Assembly: GCA_016705575.1 (NCBI GenBank)
Contig: JADIXX010000001.1
Location: 1,017,501 to 1,081,500 of the forward strand
Origin: Candidatus Aalborgicola defluviihabitans
GTDB taxonomy: Bacteria > Pseudomonadota > Gammaproteobacteria > Burkholderiales > Burkholderiaceae_C
Reading direction: 5' to 3'
Length of the DNA: 64,000 nucleotides
Both the position numbers and the translations under genes were made by a program. Below, piece after piece: positions 34,688 to 42,681 of the stretch (position 1 is its first letter; every line of letters starts with the position of its first letter). The notes below the pieces were generated by a model that made no database searches, was not told the DNA's origin, and saw nothing but the letters and a program-made list of their open reading frames with translations.

Positions 34688-35437
34688 ATGTCGCATTCAC
34701 CTTCCGCACTGCCATGGCTGGAACCCGGCGACGCGTTCCCTGCAGTAGACAGCACATGGGACGGACAAACCGATGCACCGGGGTTGTTGGCAGCCGGCGG
34801 CGACTTGTCGGTCGATACCTTGTGCAAAGCCTACGCCAACGGCATATTTCCGTGGTTCAGCAAGGGGCAACCTATTCTGTGGTGGAGTCCAGACCCTCGC
34901 ATGGTGCTCACGGTAGCCAACTTTCGCCTGCGCCGCTCCTTGCGCAAGGTGCTGGCACGGTTCGTGGCCGACGTACGTTGTGAGATCCAGTTCGACACTG
35001 CATTTGCGCAGGTCATCAGCGCGTGTGCCGGCACCTCTCGCCACGGTCAGCCCGGCACCTGGATTGTTCCTAACATGGTGCAAGCCTATACGCACTTGCA
35101 CGAAGCCGGCCACGCCCACAGCGTGGAGACCTGGGTGAATGGTCAACTGGCAGGCGGGCTTTACTTTGTAGCCCTGGGGCATGCAGTATTTGGTGAATCG
35201 ATGTTCTCGCATGCGAATGACGCCTCCAAGATCGCCTTGGCGGCCTTGGCATGCTTTTGTCTGGAGCATCGCATTAGCGCCATCGACTGCCAACAAAATA
35301 CGGCCCATTTGGCGTCCTTGGGCGCAGCCGAGATGCCGCGTGGTGTTTTTTTAGAACATATACGCCACGCGAAGGAGCAGCCAGCGCCGCTTTGGCACTT
35401 CAGCCCCCTATACTGGAATCATATTTTGTCTGCCTGA
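34688..35437 (+). CDS. aat: Leucyl/phenylalanyl-tRNA-protein transferase
   Basis: A 249-residue enzyme that adds Leu or Phe from tRNA to proteins with N-terminal Lys or Arg, marking them for ClpSAP. The conserved blocks GLLAAGGDLS, AYANGIFPWFS, ILWWSPDPRMVL, and GGLYFVALGHAVFGESMFS are all present. The ATG at 34688 gives the usual length; the frame opens further up across the tRNA-Pro gene, which is not coding. The next gene, bpt, completes the bacterial N-degron pathway, 10 bases on. Confidence 0.96.
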   Translation: MSHSPSALPWLEPGDAFPAVDSTWDGQTDAPGLLAAGGDLSVDTLCKAYANGIFPWFSKGQPILWWSPDPRMVLTVANFRLRRSLRKVLARFVADVRCEIQFDTAFAQVISACAGTSRHGQPGTWIVPNMVQAYTHLHEAGHAHSVETWVNGQLAGGLYFVALGHAVFGESMFSHANDASKIALAALACFCLEHRISAIDCQQNTAHLASLGAAEMPRGVFLEHIRHAKEQPAPLWHFSPLYWNHILSA

Positions 35438-35447
35438 TGCCTTCACT

Positions 35448-36230
35448 GTGACAGACCTTAAAGACTTTCCGCTGCAAACCCTGCAGTTCTACGCCACCGC
35501 GCCGTATGAATGCAGTTATCTGCCCAACCGCATGGCGCGTTCGCAGGTCGCCACGCCCAGCCACCTGATCAACAACTCCACGTATTCCGAACTGGTCAGC
35601 AAGGGCTTTCGCCGCAGCGGCATGTTCACCTACCGCCCTTACTGCGATGGTTGCCAGGCCTGCACACCACTGCGGGTGATTGCAGATCGATTCAAACCGA
35701 ACCGCAGTCAGCGCCGGGCCTGGAACCGCCACCACACCCTGTCAGCGCGGGTGTTGCGCCTGGGTTTTGTGCCAGAACACTACGCTCTCTATTTGCGCTA
35801 CCAGAACAGCCGCCACGCGGGCGGCGGCATGGACGAAGACAGCGTGGACCAGTACACCCAATTCCTGCTGCAAAGCCGCGTCAACTCTCGGCTAGTGGAA
35901 TTTCGGGAGACCTTGCCCGACGGATCCACCGGCGCGCTCAAGATGGTGTCCATACTCGATGTGATTGATGATGGCCTGTCCGCCGTTTACACCTTTTTTG
36001 AACCGGATGAAGTCGCCAGCTTCGGCACCTTCAATGTACTGTGGCAAATCCAGCAGGCCCGTCGCCTGGGGCTGGCCTACGTCTACCTGGGGTACTGGAT
36101 TCAGGAAAGCACCAAGATGAGCTACAAGGCCCGCTTTGCGCCCATGCATATTCTGGTCAACGGGGAATGGTGTGAACACGCTGCGATGCCTCAAGGGATA
36201 ACTTCCGGCACAACCAATTCCACGATATAA
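35448..36230 (+). CDS. bpt: Aspartate/glutamate leucyltransferase Bpt
   Basis: A 260-residue homologue of eukaryotic arginyltransferase; the bacterial form adds Leu to N-terminal Asp or Glu. The Cys-rich N-terminal block (YECSYLPNRMARS and YCDGCQACTPLR) and the C-terminal YLGYWIQESTKMSYKARF are family marks. It begins with GTG at 35448. It lies 10 bases after aat on the same strand, giving one operon for both N-degron transferases, as in other beta- and gammaproteobacteria. Confidence 0.94.
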   Translation: MTDLKDFPLQTLQFYATAPYECSYLPNRMARSQVATPSHLINNSTYSELVSKGFRRSGMFTYRPYCDGCQACTPLRVIADRFKPNRSQRRAWNRHHTLSARVLRLGFVPEHYALYLRYQNSRHAGGGMDEDSVDQYTQFLLQSRVNSRLVEFRETLPDGSTGALKMVSILDVIDDGLSAVYTFFEPDEVASFGTFNVLWQIQQARRLGLAYVYLGYWIQESTKMSYKARFAPMHILVNGEWCEHAAMPQGITSGTTNSTI

Positions 36231-36250
36231 AATCAAGATCTTCGCACACC

Positions 36251-37039
36251 ATGACAAAACGCCCTTCAGACATTCCCAGTAAGCCAACGGTACAGGTGAT
36301 TGAGCGCATGTTCACCCTGATCGATGTACTCGCCTCCCGTGAAGAGGCCATCAGCCTCAAAGACATCAGTGAAAAATCCGGCCTGCACCCTTCCACCGCG
36401 CACCGCATCCTCAACGACTTGGCAACCGGACGCTTTGTGGACCGCACCCAGCCCGGTAGCTACCGGCTGGGCATGCGGCTGCTGGAGCTTGGCAATCTGG
36501 TCAAGGGGCGCCTGAACGTGCGCGATGCCGCCCTGGCACCGATGCGGGAGTTGCACACGCTCACACAGCAACCGGTGAGCCTCAGCGTGCGCCAGGGTGA
36601 CGAGATCGTCTACATCGAGCGCGCCTTCAGCGAACGCTCAGGCATGCAGGTGGTACGCGCCATTGGCGGACGTGCACCTTTGCACCTGACCTCTGTGGGT
36701 AAACTGTTTTTGGCGGGGGACGATCCCCAGCGCATTCGCGCCTACGTGACCCGCACAGGCTTGCAGGGCCACACCAAGAACAGCATCACGCAACTGGAAA
36801 CCCTGGAGCGGGAGTTATCACGGGTGCGCCAGTACGGTCAAGCCAATGACAACGAGGAACTGGAGCTGGGCGTGCGATGCATGGCAGCTGGTGTCTACGA
36901 TGACCAAGGCAAGCTGATCGCGGGACTATCCATATCAGCACCGTCAGGGCGTATGGAAGACAGTTGGCTGCCCAAGCTCAAGGAGACGGCCCGGCAGATT
37001 TCAGAAACGCTGGGGCACCGTCCCGGCACCATGGCCTAA
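36251..37039 (+). CDS. IclR-family transcription regulator
   Basis: A 262-residue regulator with the N-terminal winged helix (SLKDISEKSGLHPSTAHRIL) and the C-terminal IclR effector domain (VRDAALAPMRELHTLTQQPV, CMAAGVYDDQGKLIAGLSIS). Such proteins sense small carbon-source molecules. There is no obvious target operon beside it: bpt precedes on the same strand with a 20-base gap and a D,D-peptidase converges on it. The target is therefore unknown. Confidence 0.9.
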   Translation: MTKRPSDIPSKPTVQVIERMFTLIDVLASREEAISLKDISEKSGLHPSTAHRILNDLATGRFVDRTQPGSYRLGMRLLELGNLVKGRLNVRDAALAPMRELHTLTQQPVSLSVRQGDEIVYIERAFSERSGMQVVRAIGGRAPLHLTSVGKLFLAGDDPQRIRAYVTRTGLQGHTKNSITQLETLERELSRVRQYGQANDNEELELGVRCMAAGVYDDQGKLIAGLSISAPSGRMEDSWLPKLKETARQISETLGHRPGTMA

Positions 37040-37050
37040 AAGAACTCTGT

Positions 37051-38082
37051 TCAGTTGATGGACAGTTGGTGGTTGATTGCGGTGCTGGCCATGGGCACGG
37101 CTTTATTCACGCTGGGTGGAATGGATTCAACCCAGCGCCTGACGCGCTCGGCATCTGCAATGCGGCTGAACTTGCCAGCGGAATCCAGGAACACCATGAT
37201 CAATTTGCGTCCAGCCACCTTGGCCTGCATCACCAGGCATTGGCCTGCTTCAGTGATGTAGCCCGTCTTTTGCAGGCCGATATCCCAAGCCGGGTTCTTC
37301 ACCAGACGGTTGGTATTGTTGTACTGGAGCGTGCGATGCCCAACCTCAACCTGGTAGCCGGTGGAAGTAGACAGTTCGCGCATAGTTGGGTTGCCAGAGG
37401 CGAAATCAACCAGAGTCGCCAAATCACGGGCGCTAGATTGATTTTTGCTCGACAGCCCTGTAGGTTCCGCATAGCGCGTGTCTGCCATACCCAACATTTT
37501 GGCGCGTGCATTCATCAGGCTGACAAATGTAGGCAGCCCACCAGGGTAGGTGCGACCCAGTGCATTGGCGGCGCGATTTTCGCTGGACATCAGGGCCAGA
37601 TGCAACAGCTCGCCACGGCTCAATTCCGTACCGACACGCAGCCGTGAAGAGCTGCCCTTTTCCATATCCACATCGTCCTGGGAAATAGTGATCATTTCAT
37701 CCATTGGCAACTTGGATTCGCTGATCAGCAAACCGGTCATCAACTTGGTGATGGAGGCGATGGGTAACACGGCCAACTCGTTCTTGCGAAACAGCACTTC
37801 TTGCGTGTCTTGATCCATCACAAAAGCCACACTGGATTTCAGGTCCAGCGGGTCGGATGCGCCATGCAATCCCGCTATTTGCCCAAAAGACGGTGCCTTG
37901 GGAATGAAAACCACGCGGCGGGCCACGGGCGTTTTTTTGGCCTTTGCCTTGACCACGACTTTCTTGGGATGGTGCTTGACGCTAGAAGTCGGATGGCGGG
38001 TTGCGGCGTTCACTGACAGTGAAGCCAGAACCAGCGCAGAACAAGCGGCAAAAAAACCGAGCTTGGCAAAAAAAGGTTTCAT
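37051..38082 (-). CDS. D-alanyl-D-alanine endopeptidase/carboxypeptidase (PBP7-like)
   Basis: A 343-residue periplasmic penicillin-binding enzyme of the S11 family. A signal peptide (FFAACSALVLASLSVNA) is followed by a basic Lys-rich stretch (about 36-56) and then the catalytic domain with SITK (S110-K113), SEN (near 166) and KTG (near 273). The domain order and absence of a C-terminal membrane anchor fit PbpG (PBP7) better than DacA. The basic stretch may hold it to the cell wall. ATG at 38082 was chosen over a TTG four codons up. Confidence 0.88.
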   Translation of the reverse strand: MKPFFAKLGFFAACSALVLASLSVNAATRHPTSSVKHHPKKVVVKAKAKKTPVARRVVFIPKAPSFGQIAGLHGASDPLDLKSSVAFVMDQDTQEVLFRKNELAVLPIASITKLMTGLLISESKLPMDEMITISQDDVDMEKGSSSRLRVGTELSRGELLHLALMSSENRAANALGRTYPGGLPTFVSLMNARAKMLGMADTRYAEPTGLSSKNQSSARDLATLVDFASGNPTMRELSTSTGYQVEVGHRTLQYNNTNRLVKNPAWDIGLQKTGYITEAGQCLVMQAKVAGRKLIMVFLDSAGKFSRIADAERVRRWVESIPPSVNKAVPMASTAINHQLSIN

Positions 38083-38241
38083 TGTGTATCCCAAAGGCGG
38101 TGCAATATGAACGAAAAATCAATCAATGCAATTGCCTGTGAACGACAGTGTAAACAAAAAAGTCACGCAAGATCAAGTACTTGCGCGACAAACTTCAACA
38201 AATAACTAGGAAATCCGGAGAAATATGGAGATGCCCGGACT

Positions 38242-39780
38242 TTAACCTTGCGCAGCCACCCTTTCGGACTTGCTCTGCAACTTGTTGAGAGCACTCAAAT
38301 AGGCTTTGGCAGACGCCACCACGATGTCCGGGTCGGAACCGACGCCGTTAACAACCCGACCACTGTTTTGCAGCCGTACCGTTACTTCACCCTGGCTTTC
38401 CGTTGACCCGCTGATGGCGTTCACCGAGTACAGCACCATCTCCGCGCCACTCTTGACGTGGGCTTCAATGGCCTTGAGAGAGGCATCAACTGGACCATTG
38501 CCATCGGACGTGCCCTTGACCTCGTGACCATTCATGGTGAAGACGATGCTGGCTTCTGGCCGCTCACCGGTTTCACTGTGCTGGGACAGCGATACAAAGC
38601 CAAATTGCTCGTTGTCATGGGAGACGCTTTCGTCACTCACCAGCGCCAGGATGTCTTCGTCAAAGATTTCACTCTTGCGATCGGCCAGTTCCTTGAAACG
38701 GGTAAATGCGGCATTGATGTCTGCTTCGCTTTCCAACTGGACACCTAACTCTTGCAACCGTTGCTTAAAGGCATTGCGACCACTGAGCTTGCCCAGAACG
38801 ATCTTGTTGGCCGTCCAGCCCACATCCTCTGCACGCATGATTTCGTAGGTGTCGCGGGCCTTCAAGACACCATCCTGGTGAATGCCGGACGCATGGGCAA
38901 ACGCGTTGGCACCCACCACGGCCTTGTTAGGCTGGACCACAAAACCGGTCGTCTGGCTAACCATGCGGCTGGCGGCCAGAATATGGTGCGTGTCGATACC
39001 CAGTTCCAGATCAAAATAATCCTTGCGAGTCTTGATTGCCATCACCACCTCTTCCAGGCTGCAATTGCCGGCCCGTTCACCCAGACCGTTGATGGTGCAC
39101 TCAACCTGGCGCGCACCGCCAATCTTGACGCCTGCCAATGAGTTGGCCACAGCCATGCCCAGATCGTTGTGGCAATGCACCGACCAAATCGCCTTGTCCG
39201 AGTTGGGAACGCGCTCGCGCAATGTCTTGATGAAGTTGCCATACAACTCAGGAATGGCGTAGCCCACGGTGTCAGGCACATTGATGGTGGTTGCGCCCTC
39301 GTGGATGACCGCCTCGATCACGCGGCACAAGAAGTCCACATCGCTGCGGTAACCGTCTTCCGGACTGAACTCAATATCGTCCACCAAGTTACGGGCAAAA
39401 CGCACCGATTGTTTGGCCTGCTCAAACACTTGATCTGGCGTCATGCGCAGCTTCTTCTCCATGTGCAGCGCCGAAGTGGCAATGAAAGTGTGGATACGCG
39501 CCCGGTTGGCACCTTTGAGGGCCTCTGCAGCACGGGCAATATCACGGTCATTGGCGCGCGACAGCGAACAAATGGTCGAATCCTTGATGTGATTGGCAAT
39601 GAGTTGCACTGCCTCAAAATCCCCATTGGAGCTGGCAGCAAAGCCGGCTTCGATCACGTCCACCTTCAGACGCTCAAGCTGGCGGGCAATACGCAGCTTC
39701 TCGTCGCGGGTCATGGAGGCACCCGGAGACTGCTCGCCATCGCGCAAGGTGGTGTCGAAAATGATCAATTTGTCAGCCAT
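38242..39780 (-). CDS. leuA: 2-isopropylmalate synthase
   Basis: A 512-residue enzyme for the first committed step of leucine synthesis, joining acetyl-CoA and 2-oxoisovalerate. It shows TLRDGEQSPGASM, the HCHNDLGMAVANSL metal site and the C-terminal LeuA regulatory domain that gives leucine feedback. A leader peptide with four Leu CTA codons (39891-39947) and a terminator-like hairpin (39840-39875) lie upstream, so expression is probably controlled by leucine attenuation in addition to readthrough from pssA. Ribosome site AGGAG precedes the ATG. Confidence 0.97.
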   Translation of the reverse strand: MADKLIIFDTTLRDGEQSPGASMTRDEKLRIARQLERLKVDVIEAGFAASSNGDFEAVQLIANHIKDSTICSLSRANDRDIARAAEALKGANRARIHTFIATSALHMEKKLRMTPDQVFEQAKQSVRFARNLVDDIEFSPEDGYRSDVDFLCRVIEAVIHEGATTINVPDTVGYAIPELYGNFIKTLRERVPNSDKAIWSVHCHNDLGMAVANSLAGVKIGGARQVECTINGLGERAGNCSLEEVVMAIKTRKDYFDLELGIDTHHILAASRMVSQTTGFVVQPNKAVVGANAFAHASGIHQDGVLKARDTYEIMRAEDVGWTANKIVLGKLSGRNAFKQRLQELGVQLESEADINAAFTRFKELADRKSEIFDEDILALVSDESVSHDNEQFGFVSLSQHSETGERPEASIVFTMNGHEVKGTSDGNGPVDASLKAIEAHVKSGAEMVLYSVNAISGSTESQGEVTVRLQNSGRVVNGVGSDPDIVVASAKAYLSALNKLQSKSERVAAQG

Positions 39781-39839
39781 GTCTTAACTCCTGTGGATCT
39801 TTAAAATACCCGTAACCTGAAATATTGCAACCTGAATGC

Positions 39840-39875
39840 AAAAGGCCCGTTGCGGGTGCTAACGGGCCTTTTTTG
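39840..39875 (-). terminator. leuA attenuator hairpin
   Basis: AAAGGCCCGTT and AACGGGCCTTT are perfectly paired arms around a 9-base loop, followed on the minus strand by TTTTGC. It lies between the leader peptide and leuA, where a transcription attenuator is expected. Confidence 0.75.
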
Positions 39876-39890
39876 GATTCAGTGCGTGCG

Positions 39891-39947
39891 CTACTTCTTC
39901 CGCCCGTGGTGGCGTAGGGGTAGTAGCGCTAGTGCAGAAAAATTCAT
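39891..39947 (-). CDS. leuL: leuA leader peptide
   Basis: An 18-codon frame reads MNFSALALLPLRHHGRKK. Four of its residues are Leu and all four are the codon CTA, which is uncommon in this GC-rich DNA, placed just ahead of a hairpin. This is the layout of amino-acid attenuation control: stalling at Leu codons when leucyl-tRNA is scarce would prevent the terminator from forming. It was found by hand on the minus strand. A competing antiterminator was not worked out. Confidence 0.72.
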   Translation of the reverse strand: MNFSALALLPLRHHGRKK

Positions 39948-39998
39948 GGTTTCAATGTACCACAGTTTACGAGCCCCCCCTGGGCAGCATTCAAAAAT

Positions 39999-40832
39999 TC
40001 ACTTGTGCAGGCCGCGTTCTTCCGGTTCGTCCGTGGAAATACTGATCACGCTGGTACGCAAACCCTTGGCCTTGCGCCAGCCGTAAATAACATAGCCGCT
40101 GAGGCTGTAGGCAACAAAAACACCAAACAGCACCGTGGGTGGGTCGATGTTGATTACGGCAATACCCAAGGCAATGGCCACCAAAACCGCAAAGGGCACA
40201 CTGCGTTTCATGTGCCCGCCCTTGAAACTGTAAAACGGCACATTGGTGACCATGGTCAGACCGGCAAACAGGGCAATGCCAAAGGTGATCCAACGCACAT
40301 CGAATAGGCCCAAATGGTCACCACCGCGAATGCCAAGATCGTTCAATAGACCGATAAAACCGATAACCAGAGCAGCCGCTGCAGGCGACGGTAATCCCTG
40401 GAAAAACCGCTTGTCGACTACGGTGGTATTTACATTAAAACGGGCCAATCGCAACGCAGCACACGCACAGTAGACGAAGGCAGCAATCCAGCCCCATCGC
40501 CCCAGGCCCTTCAAGGCCCAAAGGTAAGCAATCAGCGCCGGTGCGGCGCCGAAGGACACCATGTCAGACAGGGAATCCATTTGCTCGCCAAATGCACTTT
40601 GGGTATTGGTCATGCGTGCCACCCGGCCATCCAGACTGTCGAGCACCATGGCGCAAAAAATTCCGATGACCGCCTGGTCAAAACGACCATCCATGGCCAT
40701 CACAATGGCGTAGAAGCCGCCAAACAGCGCCGCCAGCGTGAACAAATTGGGGAGTATGTAAATGCCCTTGCGGCGCTTCTTGATCACACCCAATTCTGTT
40801 TCGGATTCATCGAAATCGTCACCGTCATGCAT
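39999..40832 (-). CDS. pssA: CDP-diacylglycerol-serine O-phosphatidyltransferase
   Basis: A 277-residue membrane enzyme that makes phosphatidylserine, the precursor of phosphatidylethanolamine. The CDP-alcohol phosphatidyltransferase motif is complete: DSLDGRVAR, then G, then DSLSD (about 67-92). About eight hydrophobic segments follow. The ATG at 40832 was chosen; the frame is open further up to 40877 but that part is a dispersed palindromic repeat. It sits inside the branched-chain amino acid cluster, between ilvC and leuA, as in many Burkholderiales. Confidence 0.93.
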   Translation of the reverse strand: MHDGDDFDESETELGVIKKRRKGIYILPNLFTLAALFGGFYAIVMAMDGRFDQAVIGIFCAMVLDSLDGRVARMTNTQSAFGEQMDSLSDMVSFGAAPALIAYLWALKGLGRWGWIAAFVYCACAALRLARFNVNTTVVDKRFFQGLPSPAAAALVIGFIGLLNDLGIRGGDHLGLFDVRWITFGIALFAGLTMVTNVPFYSFKGGHMKRSVPFAVLVAIALGIAVINIDPPTVLFGVFVAYSLSGYVIYGWRKAKGLRTSVISISTDEPEERGLHK

Positions 40833-40837
40833 AAATT

Positions 40838-40886
40838 GGCCTCCAGCCCTCGTAGATATTACGTAAGGCGCTATCAAACTTATAGT
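40838..40886 (+). repeat. Dispersed double-hairpin repeat, copy 9
   Basis: GGCCTCCAGCCCTCGT, a spacer with TTACGTAA, then GCTATCAAACTTATAG. It lies immediately upstream of pssA, so it forms much of that gene's leader, in antisense direction. Confidence 0.8.
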
Positions 40887-40959
40887 AACTACGGATCACG
40901 AAACGACCCGCATACATTGTTTCCGACCTGATGGTAGTCGGGAAATGCCGCAACAAATA

Positions 40960-40985
40960 GCAATGGCCACCTAAGTGGCCATTGC
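40960..40985 (-). terminator. Hairpin after ilvC
   Basis: GCAATGGCCAC-TTAG-GTGGCCATTGC is a perfect 11-bp stem with a 4-base loop, 17 bases past the ilvC stop on the minus strand. No T-run follows, so it may be a processing or partial-termination site rather than a true terminator. Confidence 0.55.
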
Positions 40986-41001
40986 GTGGTGCCGTTAAGG
41001 C

Positions 41002-42015
41002 TTAGTTGCGGGTCTGGTCGACCAGCTTGTTCTTGGCAATCCAGGGCATCATGGCGCGCAACTGGGTACCGACCTTCTCAATGGAATGGTCGGCCGTGTT
41101 GCGGCGGCGTGCGGTCATGCTGGGGTAGTTCAGGCGACCTTCCTGGATGAACATCTTGGCGTAGTCGCCATTCTGGATGCGCTTCAAGGCATTGCGCATG
41201 GCAGCACGAGATTGGTCGTTAATGACTTCAGGGCCAGTCACGTACTCGCCATACTCCGCATTGTTGGAGATGGAGTAGTTCATGTTGGCAATGCCGCCTT
41301 CGTAGATCAGATCGACGATGAGCTTCAACTCGTGCAGGCACTCGAAATAGGCCATTTCAGGCGCATAGCCGGCTTCGGTCAGGGTCTCGTAACCCATCTT
41401 GATCAGCTCAACGGCACCACCACACAAAACGGCCTGCTCGCCAAACAGGTCGGTCTCGGTCTCTTCCTTGAAGTTGGTCTCGATAATGCCGGCCTTGCCG
41501 CCACCATTGGCCATGGCGTAAGACAGAGCAAGGTCACGGGCCTTGCCAGATTTGTCCTGGTGAATGGCAATCAGATGGGGCACGCCGCCACCCTGGGTGT
41601 AAGTATTGCGCACAGTGTGGCCAGGGGCCTTGGGAGCGACCATCCACACGTCCAGATCGGCGCGAGGAATGACCTGGTTGTAATGCACATTAAAACCGTG
41701 TGCAAACACCAACGACGCGCCCTGCTTCAGGTGGGACTCAATCTCTGTGTACACGCCAGCGATGTTTTCGTCTGGTAACAAAATCATCACCACATCTGCG
41801 GAAGCAACTGCTTCGTTCACTTCGGCAACTTTGAGGCCAGCCTTGGCGACTTTGTCCCAAGAAGCGCCACCCTTGCGCAGACCGACAACCACTTTCACGC
41901 CGCTGTCGTTCAGATTCTGGGCGTGTGCGTGACCCTGGCTGCCGTAACCGATGATGGCAACGGTTTTGCCCTTGATCAGGCTCAGGTCGCAATCCTTGTC
42001 GTAAAAAACCTTCAT
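41002..42015 (-). CDS. ilvC: Ketol-acid reductoisomerase (NADP+)
   Basis: A 337-residue class I enzyme that isomerises and reduces acetolactate on the path to valine, leucine and isoleucine. The NADPH-binding fold begins with VAIIGYGSQGHAHA; the second domain carries the metal-binding Glu pair in the ETDLFGEQAVLCGG block and YFECLHELKLIVDL. Length is that of the short bacterial class. It follows ilvH by 76 bases that hold an inverted repeat. Confidence 0.98.
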   Translation of the reverse strand: MKVFYDKDCDLSLIKGKTVAIIGYGSQGHAHAQNLNDSGVKVVVGLRKGGASWDKVAKAGLKVAEVNEAVASADVVMILLPDENIAGVYTEIESHLKQGASLVFAHGFNVHYNQVIPRADLDVWMVAPKAPGHTVRNTYTQGGGVPHLIAIHQDKSGKARDLALSYAMANGGGKAGIIETNFKEETETDLFGEQAVLCGGAVELIKMGYETLTEAGYAPEMAYFECLHELKLIVDLIYEGGIANMNYSISNNAEYGEYVTGPEVINDQSRAAMRNALKRIQNGDYAKMFIQEGRLNYPSMTARRRNTADHSIEKVGTQLRAMMPWIAKNKLVDQTRN

Positions 42016-42042
42016 TTCATCTCTCCATGGTTAAAAATTTGC

Positions 42043-42079
42043 GGGTCAGACCGCTCGCGCAAGCGATGTGCTCTGACCC
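42043..42079. repeat. Inverted repeat between ilvH and ilvC
   Basis: GGGTCAGA and TCTGACCC form an 8-bp stem, with an inner CGCT/AGCG pair. It is within an operon, so mRNA stability or processing is more likely than termination. It may be a REP-like element; one copy only was seen in this window. Confidence 0.55.
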
Positions 42080-42091
42080 CAACTGGCTAAA

Positions 42092-42583
42092 CTAAACCCG
42101 CAGAATGCGCTCGCCACGCCCAATACCACTAGAGCCGGTACGTACCGTCTCCAGAATGGCTGCGCGCTCCAATGCCTCCAGGAACGCGTCATTTTTGGAC
42201 TGGTCACCCGTTAATTCGATGGTGTAACTCTTGTCCGTTACGTCGATGATGCGGCCACGGAAGATGTCCGCCATGCGTTTCATCTCTTCGCGCTCCTTGC
42301 CCACCGCACGCACCTTGACCATCATGAGCTCGCGCTCGATGTAGGCGCCTTCGGTCAGGTCGACCACTTTAACCACTTCAATCAGGCGGTTCAAATGCTT
42401 GGTAATCTGCTCGATTACGTCGTCAGAACCCGATGTCTGGATCGTCATGCGGGACAAAGTGGCATCCTCAGTGGGTGCCACCGTCAACGATTCAATGTTG
42501 TAGCCACGGGCCGAAAAAAGTCCGACCACCCTGGATAGAGCACCAGGCTCGTTTTCCAGCAATACTGCAATGATGTGTTTCAT
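42092..42583 (-). CDS. ilvH: Acetolactate synthase small (regulatory) subunit
   Basis: A 163-residue subunit with an N-terminal ACT domain (HIIAVLLENEPGALSRVVGL, NIESLTVAPTED) and the C-terminal regulatory domain. It binds valine and gives feedback control of the large subunit. The ATG at 42583 starts the ACT domain directly; the frame is open further upstream but does not look coding. It lies 98 bases after ilvB. Confidence 0.96.
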   Translation of the reverse strand: MKHIIAVLLENEPGALSRVVGLFSARGYNIESLTVAPTEDATLSRMTIQTSGSDDVIEQITKHLNRLIEVVKVVDLTEGAYIERELMMVKVRAVGKEREEMKRMADIFRGRIIDVTDKSYTIELTGDQSKNDAFLEALERAAILETVRTGSSGIGRGERILRV

Positions 42584-42681
42584 AAGAATAGATTCCTCTT
42601 TTCGCTGCCCTCCCCCCATCGCGGTAACGCTGGGGCTTGGCAAACAATAGATTCGTCAAAAAAGATTAAAGAGCGGGGCAA

